Assembly: GCA_030645235.1 (NCBI GenBank)
Contig: JAUSMV010000012.1
Span: 310,001 to 374,000 of the forward strand
Origin: Parvibaculum sp.
Lineage (GTDB): Bacteria > Pseudomonadota > Alphaproteobacteria > Parvibaculales > Parvibaculaceae
Direction of reading: 5' to 3'
DNA length: 64,000 nucleotides
The notes under the pieces are model-generated. The model worked only from the letters and a program-made list of their open reading frames with translations, made no database searches and was not told the DNA's origin. Positions 1 through 8,770 of the stretch are shown one piece after another (position 1 is the stretch's first letter; each line of letters starts with the position of its first letter). Made by a program: the position numbers and the translations under genes.

Positions 1-2
1 GC

Positions 3-548
3 GAAATCGGTCTGTCTGCCGGTGAGCCGCCGACCAGCAAAGGCTATACGCCGACTGTGTTTGCCGAATTGCCGAAATTGCTTGAACGCGCCGGTCCGGG
101 CACCGGTCAGGGCACAATTACAGGGATATTCACGGTTCTCGTCGATGGCGATGATCACAATGAACCCGTGGCCGACGCTGTGCGCTCGATTCTTGACGGT
201 CATATTGTCATGGAACGATCAATTGCTGAACGCGGACGTTATCCCGCAGTCAACATTTTGAAATCTGTTTCGCGCACAATGCCCGGATGTAACAACGAAG
301 AAGAAAACGTGCTGATCCGCAAGGCGCGTGCACTTCTTGCCACTTATGACGATATGGAGGAGCTGATCCGGCTCGGTGCTTACCGTTCCGGTTCAGATCA
401 AATCGTTGACGAAGCAATTTTTTATCAACCTGCTCTTGATAGATTTCTAGCTCAGCGCAAGGACGAGGCCACCGACTTGGCAACAGGATACGCCATGCTC
501 GAAGAAATTCTTGCGCAACCCATGCCGCCTAAAAACTTGGATGCCTAA
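3..548 (+). CDS. fliI: Flagellar export ATPase FliI, C-terminal part (partial)
   Basis: This is the last 181 residues of the ATPase that drives export of flagellar subunits through the type III secretion gate. The gene enters from the left edge of the window. The visible part contains the family blocks [45 protein letters not shown] and the DGHIVMER / GRYPAVNIL segment that precedes the C-terminal helical domain. The Walker A half lies outside the window. The stop is 23 bp before fliJ, and the two genes run away from the large minus-strand flagellar block. The family assignment is secure. Confidence 0.95.
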   Translation, partial: EIGLSAGEPPTSKGYTPTVFAELPKLLERAGPGTGQGTITGIFTVLVDGDDHNEPVADAVRSILDGHIVMERSIAERGRYPAVNILKSVSRTMPGCNNEEENVLIRKARALLATYDDMEELIRLGAYRSGSDQIVDEAIFYQPALDRFLAQRKDEATDLATGYAMLEEILAQPMPPKNLDA

Positions 549-571
549 GTTCGGGTCGCTGAAGGAATAGA

Positions 572-985
572 ATGATGCGTAACCGTGAATCACTGATCCG
601 ATTGCACCGTTTTCATGTGGATGAAAAGCGCCGCAAGCTCGCTGAGCTGGAGCTGATGGTGCAGGAATTTCGTGCCCGTGAGCGCGAATTGGAGGCGCAG
701 GTCGAGGCTGAGCAGAAAAAAGCGGGCATATCTGATGTCGCGCATTTCGCTTACCCGATGTATGCCAAATCCGTGATCCGGCGCCGCCAGAATATCCTCA
801 CCTCCATTGCCGATATTGAAGCGCAGCTTGACGGTGCAAAGGAAGAGCTTTCGGATGCGTTCCGCGAACTCAAGAAATATGAAGTGATTGAGAACAATCG
901 CAAAAGCAAGATACGCAAGGAAGTTATGCGCGTTGAGCAGGCGCAGCTCGATGAAGTGGCGCTTGGCATTCACCGCCGCCATTGA
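572..985 (+). CDS. fliJ: Flagellar FliJ-like chaperone/stalk protein
   Basis: A 137-residue, highly charged, almost entirely helical protein directly after fliI. FliJ is the central stalk of the FliI ring and escorts export chaperones. Position, size and the coiled-coil heptad character (KRRKLAELELMVQEFRARER, then a second helix from about residue 75) support the call. Sequence conservation in FliJ is low, so context carries much of the weight. The start may be the ATG at 572 or the adjacent one at 575; an AAGGAAT element lies just upstream. Confidence 0.82.
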   Translation: MMRNRESLIRLHRFHVDEKRRKLAELELMVQEFRARERELEAQVEAEQKKAGISDVAHFAYPMYAKSVIRRRQNILTSIADIEAQLDGAKEELSDAFRELKKYEVIENNRKSKIRKEVMRVEQAQLDEVALGIHRRH

Positions 986-1086
986 GCTCCTTTTGTCCAA
1001 GGGGGGGCGGGGATAAGCCTCCTACACATTCAGATCGCACTCCGCTAGAATAGGCTCAGTCATAATTTACTGAGCGGCGGAGCCTC

Positions 1087-1572
1087 ATGCCTTCTTTCGA
1101 CATCGTTTCCAAAACCAATTTCCCTGAAATCGACAACGCGTTGCAAAACGTGGTGAAGGAAGTCGCACAGCGTTACGACTTTAAGGGGTCGAAATGCACG
1201 ATTGAGCGCAAAGAGCAGGAAATCACCATCAATGCTGACGATGAGTTGAAGCTCAAGCAGATGCATGAGCTTCTGCAAGGCCATCTCGTGCGCCGTCAGG
1301 TGAGTCCCGGCGTGCTTGAATATAAGGATTCAGAGAAAGCGGCGGGCCAGAGCGTGCGCCAAAAGGTTGTGATCAAAAACGGGATCGAGAAAGATCTCGC
1401 CAAACAGATCGTCAAAGACATCAAAGGATCGAGCCTGAAGGTGCAGGTCGCTATTCAGGGTGACGAGCTACGCGTCACAGGCAAGAAACGCGATGACCTT
1501 CAGGCTGCAATCCAGTTTGTCAAAGAGCTGAACATCGAGCAGCCCTTGCAGTACGAGAATTTCCGCGACTAG
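1087..1572 (+). CDS. YajQ family nucleotide-binding protein
   Basis: 161 residues, the usual length for the YajQ/UPF0234 family. The N-terminus MPSFDIVSKTNFPEIDNAL and the RYDFKGSKCTIE block are family signatures, as is the VTGKKRDDLQAAI segment near the C-terminus. Members have two RNP-like folds and bind nucleotides; one from Xanthomonas is reported to bind cyclic di-GMP and act as a transcriptional co-regulator. A GGCGGAG ribosome-binding site precedes the ATG. The stop overlaps the convergent membrane-protein gene by a few bases. Confidence 0.93.
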   Translation: MPSFDIVSKTNFPEIDNALQNVVKEVAQRYDFKGSKCTIERKEQEITINADDELKLKQMHELLQGHLVRRQVSPGVLEYKDSEKAAGQSVRQKVVIKNGIEKDLAKQIVKDIKGSSLKVQVAIQGDELRVTGKKRDDLQAAIQFVKELNIEQPLQYENFRD

Positions 1573-1895
1573 TTGCGGATAAGCACGCGGCGGACGATGT
1601 AGAGCACGCCGATGACGATGAGATATCCCGCAAAACGCACCGCGATTAATTTAAGCACTTCGATATTGGTATAGTCGGGCAGGCTGATCGCGCCGTCATG
1701 ATTTATTGCGAAGCGTACAATGCTGACAATTTCATGGATGATTGTTGCGGCGATGGCTGTGCCGATGAGATGACTCGCCCGGCGCATGATGGCGGCTGCG
1801 ATGACCGCAATGACAATGCCCTGGATTGAATCAATGGTGCTGAAGCCCTGACGGGCCAGATCAACACCTTGGCTTACGAGATCGTTCAATTCCAT
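1569..1895 (-). CDS. Small membrane protein of unknown function
   Basis: 108 residues with hydrophobic segments at about residues 25-45 (QGIVIAVIAAAIM), 45-62 and 85-104 (FAGYLIVIGVLYIV), and a short basic C-terminus (RRVLIRN). I do not recognise the family. It is convergent with yajQ and overlaps it at the stop codons. The amphipathic N-terminus followed by paired hydrophobic stretches suggests an inner-membrane protein with three segments. No catalytic motif is visible. The gene is called because the hydrophobic pattern is coherent and codon use matches its neighbours. Confidence 0.6.
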   Translation of the reverse strand: MELNDLVSQGVDLARQGFSTIDSIQGIVIAVIAAAIMRRASHLIGTAIAATIIHEIVSIVRFAINHDGAISLPDYTNIEVLKLIAVRFAGYLIVIGVLYIVRRVLIRN

Positions 1896-2126
1896 ATTCT
1901 ATCCCCCCTCAAAAACGCAAACACTCCCCATGCCTTGATAAGCGGCATATTGCTCGCTTTCAGGGCAGATGCGCAGGTTAGACCAATTTGGGACAGCGTC
2001 CAGACAAATGCGGCGCACAATTAGTTTGTGTGCGGCGCAATATATTCTGTATCCGCTACAATGCGTGTTTCACTTTTGTGATGATTGCGTGAAAAGACCG
2101 GTATCCGTGCGATTTCAGGGGATGTG

Positions 2127-2996
2127 CTAGCCGAGGATAAGCCGTGCACAAACCATCGGATGCATAGGGCTGAGGCCTTTGGCGAGATAGGGCGTGACGC
2201 TGATCTGGGCGAGTGACAGACGTGCGGCATCGGCAGCCGCGAGTACAGGCCCGATGCGGCGGGCGATATCCACCTGTGTGGCAATGAGGCGGCGGACACC
2301 GAGGCCGACAAACTGCACCGCGACGTCGCTCATCAATCCGGTATCGCCGGTTGCGGCAAGAACGAGGACCGGTTCGGCGTCGGAAACGAGGTGTGCGCCG
2401 CTCACCAGACGCATCAGGCCATCCCATTCCTCGCGGTCAAACGGATTGATGCTTGCTGTGTCGATGAAACAGGGGTGGTCCGATCTGTCCGGCGCACTTC
2501 CCTCAAGTAGCTGCGATAAGGTATCGAGACTGTCGGCGAGTGTAAAATTTTGCCTCAGCAACTCGCCATAGGCTTCGCCCTGCGGTCCGGCACCGGCACG
2601 CGCGGCATCGGTGGACATGAGGTCAACACTCAGACCTTCCATGATGGAACCGGCGGCAAGCTTTGCCATGGTGACGGTTTTGCCGGAACCCGGCAGGCCG
2701 ACCAGCATGACGGGTGCGCGCGGCGTCGTCGAAACGGGTTCAAAACTGAAGCGGGCTTCAAGGGCGCGGGCGAGTGCGGTTGTGGCGTCATCAATACCAA
2801 AGGTTGTGGCGGCGTTGACGAGGGCATCGCGCAACGGCACGGGCACGCCTTGTGCGTCGAGACATTCGGCGATGCGTGTGGCGTCAAACGGCATGGCAGC
2901 GTGGACCGGCGCGCTTTCAGCTTCGGCGACATGTGATGAGGCCCGTAAGCGCTCACGCAACCGTTGCTCAAAGCTTTCTTCGCGCGACGGTTCCAC
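2127..2996 (-). CDS. FlhF-like SRP-type GTPase with divergent G motifs
   Basis: 289 residues, last gene of the flhA-side flagellar run and 18 bp after the flhA stop. Residues about 96-125 carry a Walker A loop (VGLPGSGKTVTMAKLAA) followed by LMSTDAARAGAGPQGEAYGELL, matching the SRP-GTPase pattern of FlhF/FtsY/Ffh. The G3 motif, normally DTAGR, reads FIDTASINPFD, and the G4 TKxD motif reads TQVD, so hydrolysis may be weak or absent. FlhF sets the number and place of polar flagella. Translation starts at a GTG. It could be a family specific to this lineage rather than a functional FlhF. Confidence 0.72.
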   Translation of the reverse strand: MEPSREESFEQRLRERLRASSHVAEAESAPVHAAMPFDATRIAECLDAQGVPVPLRDALVNAATTFGIDDATTALARALEARFSFEPVSTTPRAPVMLVGLPGSGKTVTMAKLAAGSIMEGLSVDLMSTDAARAGAGPQGEAYGELLRQNFTLADSLDTLSQLLEGSAPDRSDHPCFIDTASINPFDREEWDGLMRLVSGAHLVSDAEPVLVLAATGDTGLMSDVAVQFVGLGVRRLIATQVDIARRIGPVLAAADAARLSLAQISVTPYLAKGLSPMHPMVCARLILG

Positions 2997-3014
2997 GTTT
3001 GTCTATCCCTGTTC

Positions 3015-5147
3015 TCAGATCGAGCCGATGGTGCGAAGACGTGCACGGGGGTGAATTTCGCTCTGGGACATAACAAATGTCTGCGGGCGGAAGCGTTCGA
3101 CAATCGAGCGCACGAAAGGACGTACACCGGGGCTTGTCAGCAGCACAGGACTTTCGCCTGCGCGACCGGCTTCTTCGTAGGTGTCACGCATCGACGCGAT
3201 GAACTCCTGCAATTTCGAAGGCTGCATGGCGAGCTGACGATCTTCGCCCTGACCGACGATGGACTCGGCAAAGGACTGTTCCCAGCGCGGCGACAGAGTG
3301 ACGAGCGGCAGTGCGTTGTTCTGATCGACGTGAGAGGCGCAAATCTGGCGGGAAAGACGGGCACGCACGTGCTCGGTGATCATATTGAGGCTCTGCGTGT
3401 GACCAACGGCTTCGGCAATGCCTTCCATAATTGTCGGCAGATCGCGGATCGAGATGCGCTCTGTAAGCAATGTCTGGAGAACACGCTGAATGCCTGTGAT
3501 CGTGATCTGTGTCGGCACGATGTCTTCGACGAGCTTCTTGTGCTCTGTGCCAAGCTCGTTGATGAGCTTTTGCACTTCAGCATAAGAGAGAAGGTCGGCC
3601 ATGTTGTCGCGAATGATCTCGGTGAGATGCGTTGTGAGCACGGTCGGCGGATCGACAACTGTGTAGCCGCGGAAGGAGGCTTCCTCGCGCAGGTTTTCGT
3701 CGATCCATGTGGCGGGTAGACCGAAAGCAGGTTCGGTCGTGTGAAGGCCGGGCAATTCGATCTGGCTGCCTGTCGGGTCCATGACGAGGAGCTGATTGAC
3801 ATAGACTTCGCCACGACCGGCTTCGACTTCCTTGACGCGGATCGCATAGGCGTTGGCTTCGAGCTGCACATTGTCGAGGATGCGCACGGACGGCATGACA
3901 AAACCCATGTCACTTGCCATCTGGCGGCGCAGCGCTTTGATCTGATCGGTGAGCTTCTGATGCTCTTTGCCATTGATGAGCGGGAGCAGCGCATAGCCGA
4001 TTTCGAGGCGCAACTCGTCCATTTTGAGTGCGGTGCTGATCGGTTCTTCGGCAACCGGCACGGCGGCGGCTTCGCTCACTTGTGCAAACTCGGTGGCTTC
4101 AATTTTTTCGCGGGCTGATTTCTTCGAGTAATAGGCAAGGGCACCCGTCGCGATTGACAAAGTCAGGAAGGGGATCATCGGCAGGCCGGGCAGAAACGCC
4201 ATGAGGCCCATGACGACGGATGAAAGACCAAGTGCCTGAGGATAACCCGATAGCTGCGCGAACATGGCTTTGTCCGCCGCGCCTTCGACGCCGACTTTGG
4301 AGACGAGAAGGCCTGCTGCCGTTGAAACGATGAGCGCCGGGATCTGGCTGACGAGACCGTCGCCGACGGAGAGCACGGTATATGTGTGTGTCGCATCGGC
4401 AAAGGACAGGTCGTTTTGTACGACGCCGACAATGATGCCACCGATGATGTTGATGAAAGTGATGAGCAAGCCCGCGACCGCGTCACCGCGCACGAACTTG
4501 GACGCACCGTCCATCGAACCGAAAAAGGAGCTTTCATTTTCAAGATCGCTGCGGCGCTGCTTGGCGACTTTTTCGTCGATGAGACCTGCCGACAAGTCGG
4601 CGTCGATGGCCATTTGCTTGCCGGGCATGGCGTCCAAACTGAAACGCGCACCGACTTCAGCGATACGGCCCGAACCCTTGGTGATAACAACGAAGTTCAC
4701 AATCACGAGGATGGCGAAGACGATGACGCCGATGACGAAGTTGCCCTGCATCACGAAATTGCCGAAGGCCTGAATAACGTGACCGGCGGCGTCTGTGCCT
4801 TCGTGACCATTCGAGAGAATGAGGCGTGTCGTCGCCAGATTGAGCGCGAGACGCAGCATGGTTGCGATGAGCAGGATCGTCGGGAAGGCGCTGAATTCGA
4901 GCGGCTTCTGAATGAAGAGCGCCGTCATCAGGATGAGAACCGAGAATGTGATCGAGATGGCGAGCGAGAAATCGAGCAGGAAGGCCGGCATCGGCAGGAT
5001 CAGCACGACGATGATCGTCAGGATGCCGATAGCGAGGGCCAGGTCACCGCGCTTGGAGAGATTGTTCAGCACACCCAGCGGCGTGAGACCGGGAAAGCCA
5101 AAGGCGCTCAACATGCCGCCGGTCTTACTATTTGTCGCGTCGCTCAT
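3015..5147 (-). CDS. flhA: Flagellar export gate protein FlhA
   Basis: 710 residues, normal for FlhA. The N-terminal half has about eight membrane segments, starting with LALAIGILTIIVVLILPMPA. The cytoplasmic FHIPEP-type signature is clear in GSGRIAEVGARFSLDAMPGKQ and DADLSAGLIDE. The C-terminal cytosolic domain (from about residue 360) docks export chaperones and ends in the acidic/basic linker. FlhA forms the nonameric ring of the flagellar type III gate. The gene lies 46 bp downstream of flbD on the same strand, so it is probably part of the fliF transcription unit. Confidence 0.97.
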   Translation of the reverse strand: MSDATNSKTGGMLSAFGFPGLTPLGVLNNLSKRGDLALAIGILTIIVVLILPMPAFLLDFSLAISITFSVLILMTALFIQKPLEFSAFPTILLIATMLRLALNLATTRLILSNGHEGTDAAGHVIQAFGNFVMQGNFVIGVIVFAILVIVNFVVITKGSGRIAEVGARFSLDAMPGKQMAIDADLSAGLIDEKVAKQRRSDLENESSFFGSMDGASKFVRGDAVAGLLITFINIIGGIIVGVVQNDLSFADATHTYTVLSVGDGLVSQIPALIVSTAAGLLVSKVGVEGAADKAMFAQLSGYPQALGLSSVVMGLMAFLPGLPMIPFLTLSIATGALAYYSKKSAREKIEATEFAQVSEAAAVPVAEEPISTALKMDELRLEIGYALLPLINGKEHQKLTDQIKALRRQMASDMGFVMPSVRILDNVQLEANAYAIRVKEVEAGRGEVYVNQLLVMDPTGSQIELPGLHTTEPAFGLPATWIDENLREEASFRGYTVVDPPTVLTTHLTEIIRDNMADLLSYAEVQKLINELGTEHKKLVEDIVPTQITITGIQRVLQTLLTERISIRDLPTIMEGIAEAVGHTQSLNMITEHVRARLSRQICASHVDQNNALPLVTLSPRWEQSFAESIVGQGEDRQLAMQPSKLQEFIASMRDTYEEAGRAGESPVLLTSPGVRPFVRSIVERFRPQTFVMSQSEIHPRARLRTIGSI

Positions 5148-5193
5148 GCGATGCCGTCCCCGATAGTCGTGTTTCTGATTGTCGAAAGATCAA

Positions 5194-6576
5194 TTAGCCG
5201 AAGGCGACGCGCTGTTCGCCGCCGGGCATCGGCACCGAAACGCCTGCATCGCCATATTCTTTAAGCTTGTTGCGCAGCGTGCGGATCGAGATGCCGAGAA
5301 TGGTGGCCGCATGGGTGCGGTTGCCGAGGCAATGATCGAGTGTCTTGAGGATCAGATCCTGTTCGACTTCGGAAACGGTGCGGCCGACAAAATTACGTGT
5401 GACGCTGTCAGCAACGGAAGCGGCCCTTTGGGCAATGTTGTGGGTCGCCGCTGTTTCGTCATGGCGGCTGCCATCGGGAAGGCGGATGGCTTCAACGTCG
5501 ATTTCCGGACCGGTGGTCAGAAGCACAGCGCGGTGCAATGTATTTTCGAGCTCGCGCACGTTGCCCGTCCAGTTGTGACGCGTGAGGAAGCGACGCGCTT
5601 CAACCGAGATCGGCTTTGAAGCGATGCCGTTGGCCCGGGCATAGCGTTCGGCGAAATGATCGGCGAGCGCGAGAATGTCAGCGGGACGTTCGCGCAACGG
5701 AGGCAGATTGAGATTGACGACGTTGAGACGGTAGTAAAGATCTTCGCGGAAACGACCGGCGCGGGCATCGCTCTGCAGGTCGCGGTTTGACGTTGCGAGA
5801 ATGCGGATGTTGACCTTCACGGGTGCTTTGCCGCCAACGCGATCGATTTCACGTTCCTGAATGGCGCGCAGAAGCTTGGCCTGCAGACGCAAATCCATTT
5901 CCGAAATTTCGTCCAGCAGCAGCGTGCCGCCATCGGCCTCTTCAAACTTGCCGATGCGGCGTGCGACGGCGCCGGTGAAGGCCCCTTTTTCGTGGCCGAA
6001 CAATTCGGATTCGAGCAGGTTTTCAGGGATCGCGGCGCAGTTGACGGAAATGAAGGGCTTGTCGCGGCGCAGCGACTTGCGGTGGAGGTAGCGCGCCATG
6101 ACTTCTTTGCCGGAGCCGCTTTCGCCTGTGATGAGGATCGAAGCGTCGGATGGCGCGACCTGATCGGCAAGACGGATCATTTCGGACATCTTCGGATCTT
6201 TGAAGATGAAGGAGTGACCATCGTCGGCCACAGCGGCGAGCACGGCGGCAATGAGTTCGGCGTCGGGCGGAAGGGGGATATATTCTTTCGCACCGGCACG
6301 GATCGCGTTCACAGCAGCGCGCGCATCTGTTTCGACGCCGCAGGCAACAACCGGTACGCAGATATGTTCGGCAGCGAGAGCAGAGATCATTTCGGCAATG
6401 TCGCAGCGGACGTCAACCATGAGAAGGTCAGCGCCACGACCGGAACGCAATGTTTCAATGGCTTGCGCCACTGTCTCTGTGTGAGTGACCTTGGCGCCTT
6501 TTGCCATCGCCATCTTGGTGGCGGTGGAAAGCTGGCCGTTCAGGGTTCCGACGATCAGAAGGCGCATGTGCGACAC
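5194..6576 (-). CDS. flbD: Sigma-54-dependent flagellar regulator FlbD
   Basis: 460 residues. A receiver-like N-terminal domain (1-120) is followed by an AAA+ sigma-54 activation domain with Walker A GESGSGKE, the GAFTGA loop that contacts sigma-54, and Walker B GTLLLDE, then a Fis-type helix-turn-helix (HAATILGISIRTLRNKLKEY). In Caulobacter, FlbD activates late flagellar promoters and represses fliF by binding ftr palindromes. The receiver has a DVRCD motif at the expected Asp position but lacks the full acidic pocket, as is known for FlbD. The gene sits last in the fliF-fliG-fliH-fliN-flbD order, the Caulobacter arrangement. Confidence 0.94.
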   Translation of the reverse strand: MSHMRLLIVGTLNGQLSTATKMAMAKGAKVTHTETVAQAIETLRSGRGADLLMVDVRCDIAEMISALAAEHICVPVVACGVETDARAAVNAIRAGAKEYIPLPPDAELIAAVLAAVADDGHSFIFKDPKMSEMIRLADQVAPSDASILITGESGSGKEVMARYLHRKSLRRDKPFISVNCAAIPENLLESELFGHEKGAFTGAVARRIGKFEEADGGTLLLDEISEMDLRLQAKLLRAIQEREIDRVGGKAPVKVNIRILATSNRDLQSDARAGRFREDLYYRLNVVNLNLPPLRERPADILALADHFAERYARANGIASKPISVEARRFLTRHNWTGNVRELENTLHRAVLLTTGPEIDVEAIRLPDGSRHDETAATHNIAQRAASVADSVTRNFVGRTVSEVEQDLILKTLDHCLGNRTHAATILGISIRTLRNKLKEYGDAGVSVPMPGGEQRVAFG

Positions 6577-6629
6577 TCCTCTTTCTTTTATTGTGCTCGT
6601 TACAAAAGTCGTTCAGTGCGTTTAGGCAG

Positions 6630-6986
6630 TTAGTTGGTACCGCTCTTGATGATTTCCGTCATCGTGACGCCGAGGCGTTCATCGACGACGACCACTTCGC
6701 CGCGGGCGACGAGGCGGTCATTGACATAGATGTCGATGGCTTCGCCGACTTTTCGGTCAAGTTCGACGATTGTGCCGCGACCGAGTTTCAGCAGGCTCGA
6801 CACTTCCATATGTGTCTTGCCGAGAACGGCTGACACGTTGACGGGTACGTCGAACACGGCTTCGAGATCCTGCGCCATGCGGACGCGCTCGGGATCATTG
6901 TCATCGTCATGCAGCGAGATGTCAGCGCCGAGCGGTTCGGCGGCAGCAAGGTCGGGCAGGGAGATTTCGTCGTCCGGATTTGACAT
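6630..6986 (-). CDS. fliN: Flagellar motor switch protein FliN
   Basis: 118 residues, a typical alphaproteobacterial FliN length. The C-terminal SpoA domain is clear: VFDVPVNVSAVLGKTHMEV, LLKLGRGTIVELDRKVGEAIDIYVNDRLVARGEVVVVDERLGVTMTEI. FliN forms the lower C-ring with FliM and is a docking point for FliH. The acidic N-terminal 35 residues are variable, as usual. The gene lies between fliH and flbD with a 23-bp gap to fliH, consistent with one operon. Confidence 0.96.
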   Translation of the reverse strand: MSNPDDEISLPDLAAAEPLGADISLHDDDNDPERVRMAQDLEAVFDVPVNVSAVLGKTHMEVSSLLKLGRGTIVELDRKVGEAIDIYVNDRLVARGEVVVVDERLGVTMTEIIKSGTN

Positions 6987-7009
6987 GGCTTAGTTCCTGG
7001 TTGGTCTTG

Positions 7010-7684
7010 TTAACGCGCTTCGGGTAATGCGAGGCGGTTGAGGTCGGCTTTCGGAGTGGTAAGCGTTGTGATGTAACGCTCGACAATTTCATTCAGTTCA
7101 TTTTCGATTTCGGCACGTGAGCGGATGACGCCGCCATCGGCCCATTCAACAATACAATCACCTTCGGCGATGTCGTTCTGACCCAGCAGAATGATGCGGC
7201 CTGAAAGGCCACGTTCCATCGCCATGTGATCGACAACTGTTTTGAGCTGTTCGACCATTGCTTCTGAGACGCGCAATACAATGTGTGGTTCGCGGTTCAG
7301 ATGTGTCAGGCAGTCCCGTAAAACGGCTTCGATTTCAGCTTGCGGACGTGTTGCGATGAGAGCCGGTGCGAGCTTGCGGATGGCGACGAGGGCGAGCGTT
7401 GCGGCTTCGCCACGGATGACGGCGCTTTCGGCTTGCAAAGCAGCGAGCAGGCTGCCTGCATTGGCTGCAAAATGCTCCATTGCATGCGCCATTTCGCTTT
7501 CAGATTCAGCGCGGGCTTTGGCTTCACCTTCTATGAAACCGGATGCATGACCCTCGGCGCGCGCGCGCGCGAGGTCCTCTTCCGTGAAGCTCGACGCAGC
7601 CCGCGCAGACGCCTTCAACGCCGACTCTGTGCCGTCGTCGAAACGTGTGTCGAAGGTAAATTTTACGGCCGGCTTCGTTGTCAT
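7010..7684 (-). CDS. fliH: Flagellar assembly protein FliH (FlbE-type)
   Basis: 224 residues with a long helical middle (ARAEGHASGFIEGEAKARAESE) and the FliH/YscL C-terminal region (LVAIRKLAPALIATRPQAEIEAVLRDCL, then RVSEAMVEQLKTVV). FliH is a dimeric stator of the FliI ATPase and links it to FliN. In Caulobacter the homologue in this operon position is called FlbE. The sequence ends with a C-terminal tail rich in small polar residues. Position between fliG and fliN supports the assignment. Confidence 0.88.
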   Translation of the reverse strand: MTTKPAVKFTFDTRFDDGTESALKASARAASSFTEEDLARARAEGHASGFIEGEAKARAESESEMAHAMEHFAANAGSLLAALQAESAVIRGEAATLALVAIRKLAPALIATRPQAEIEAVLRDCLTHLNREPHIVLRVSEAMVEQLKTVVDHMAMERGLSGRIILLGQNDIAEGDCIVEWADGGVIRSRAEIENELNEIVERYITTLTTPKADLNRLALPEAR

Positions 7685-7729
7685 TTAAGTCTGCGATCCA
7701 GAAGTGATTTCAGGTGTTCGGCTTGCTCG

Positions 7730-8758
7730 TTAGTAGATCAGTTCGTCTTCTTCGTTATTGGCGGAGATCATGATCTCGCCCTTCTGCGCCAGGTCTTTGG
7801 CGATGTTGACCATGGTCATCTGGGCTTCATCGACGTCTTTGAGGCGCACAGGTCCCATCATTTCCATGTCTTCACGCAAAATCTTGGCAGCGCGCTCGGA
7901 CATGTTGGCGAAGAAGAGATCGCGCATCGTATCGGACGAACCTTTGAGCGCGATGCCGAGCTTGTTCTTGTCGATGGCGCGCAACAGCGTCTGCACAGAG
8001 CCCGGATCGAGCTTGGCGAGATCTTCGAAGGTGAACATCAGCGCTTTGATCTTTTCGGCGCTGTCGCGTGAGCGCTCTTCAAGTGCCGCAAGGAAGCGAC
8101 CCTCAGTCTGGCGGTCGAAATTGTTGAAAATTTCGGCCATGAGTTCGTGGCTGTCGCGACGATTGGTGCGTGACAGGTTCGACATAAATTCGGCGCGCAG
8201 CGTCTGCTCAACCTTGTCGAGAATTTCTTTTTGCACGGTTTCCATGCGCAGCATGCGGGTGACGACTTCGAGCGCGAAGTCTTCCGGCAGGTGGGGCAAC
8301 ACGCGGGCGGCATGGTCGGGGCGAATTTTGGAAAGCACGACGGCAACCGTTTGGGGATATTCGTTCTTCAGGTAGCTGGCGAGCACCTGTTCGTTCACGT
8401 TGGCGAGTTTTTCCCACATGGTGCGACCGGCGGGGCCGCGGATTTCGTCCATGACCGAGTTCACGCGATCTTCCGAGAGGAATTTCGAGAGCAGGCGTTC
8501 GGTGGATTCATACGAACCGACGAGAGCGCCGGTGCCGGACATTTTGGATGCAAATTCAACGAGCAGCTTTTCGACCGTACCCGCGTGAACGGTGCCGAGC
8601 GTTGACATGATTTGCGACATTTCGCGGATTTCGTCGTCGTCAAGCATGTCCCAGAGCGACGATGCATCGTCAGCGCCGAGCGCGAGCATAAAGACAGCAG
8701 CTTTTTGCGGGCCGGTCAGGCCTTTGGCGTCGTCAATTTTTTTCGGTGCGGTTGCCAC
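7730..8758 (-). CDS. fliG: Flagellar motor switch protein FliG
   Basis: 342 residues, the standard FliG length. The N-terminal domain ([15 protein letters not shown]) binds FliF. The middle ARM repeat includes [27 protein letters not shown]. The C-terminal torque domain includes [30 protein letters not shown] with charged residues facing the stator. FliG converts ion flow at the stators into rotation. It lies 12 bp downstream of fliF and is translated with it. Confidence 0.97.
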   Translation of the reverse strand: MATAPKKIDDAKGLTGPQKAAVFMLALGADDASSLWDMLDDDEIREMSQIMSTLGTVHAGTVEKLLVEFASKMSGTGALVGSYESTERLLSKFLSEDRVNSVMDEIRGPAGRTMWEKLANVNEQVLASYLKNEYPQTVAVVLSKIRPDHAARVLPHLPEDFALEVVTRMLRMETVQKEILDKVEQTLRAEFMSNLSRTNRRDSHELMAEIFNNFDRQTEGRFLAALEERSRDSAEKIKALMFTFEDLAKLDPGSVQTLLRAIDKNKLGIALKGSSDTMRDLFFANMSERAAKILREDMEMMGPVRLKDVDEAQMTMVNIAKDLAQKGEIMISANNEEDELIY

Positions 8759-8770
8759 GGTGTCTATTCC

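Noticed and set aside
4386-5264. Open frame of 292 codons on the plus strand across flhA and the flbD end
   Set aside because: It is antisense to flhA, is dominated by Asp, Glu and Arg runs as expected from the complement of a GC-rich gene, and has no recognisable domain.
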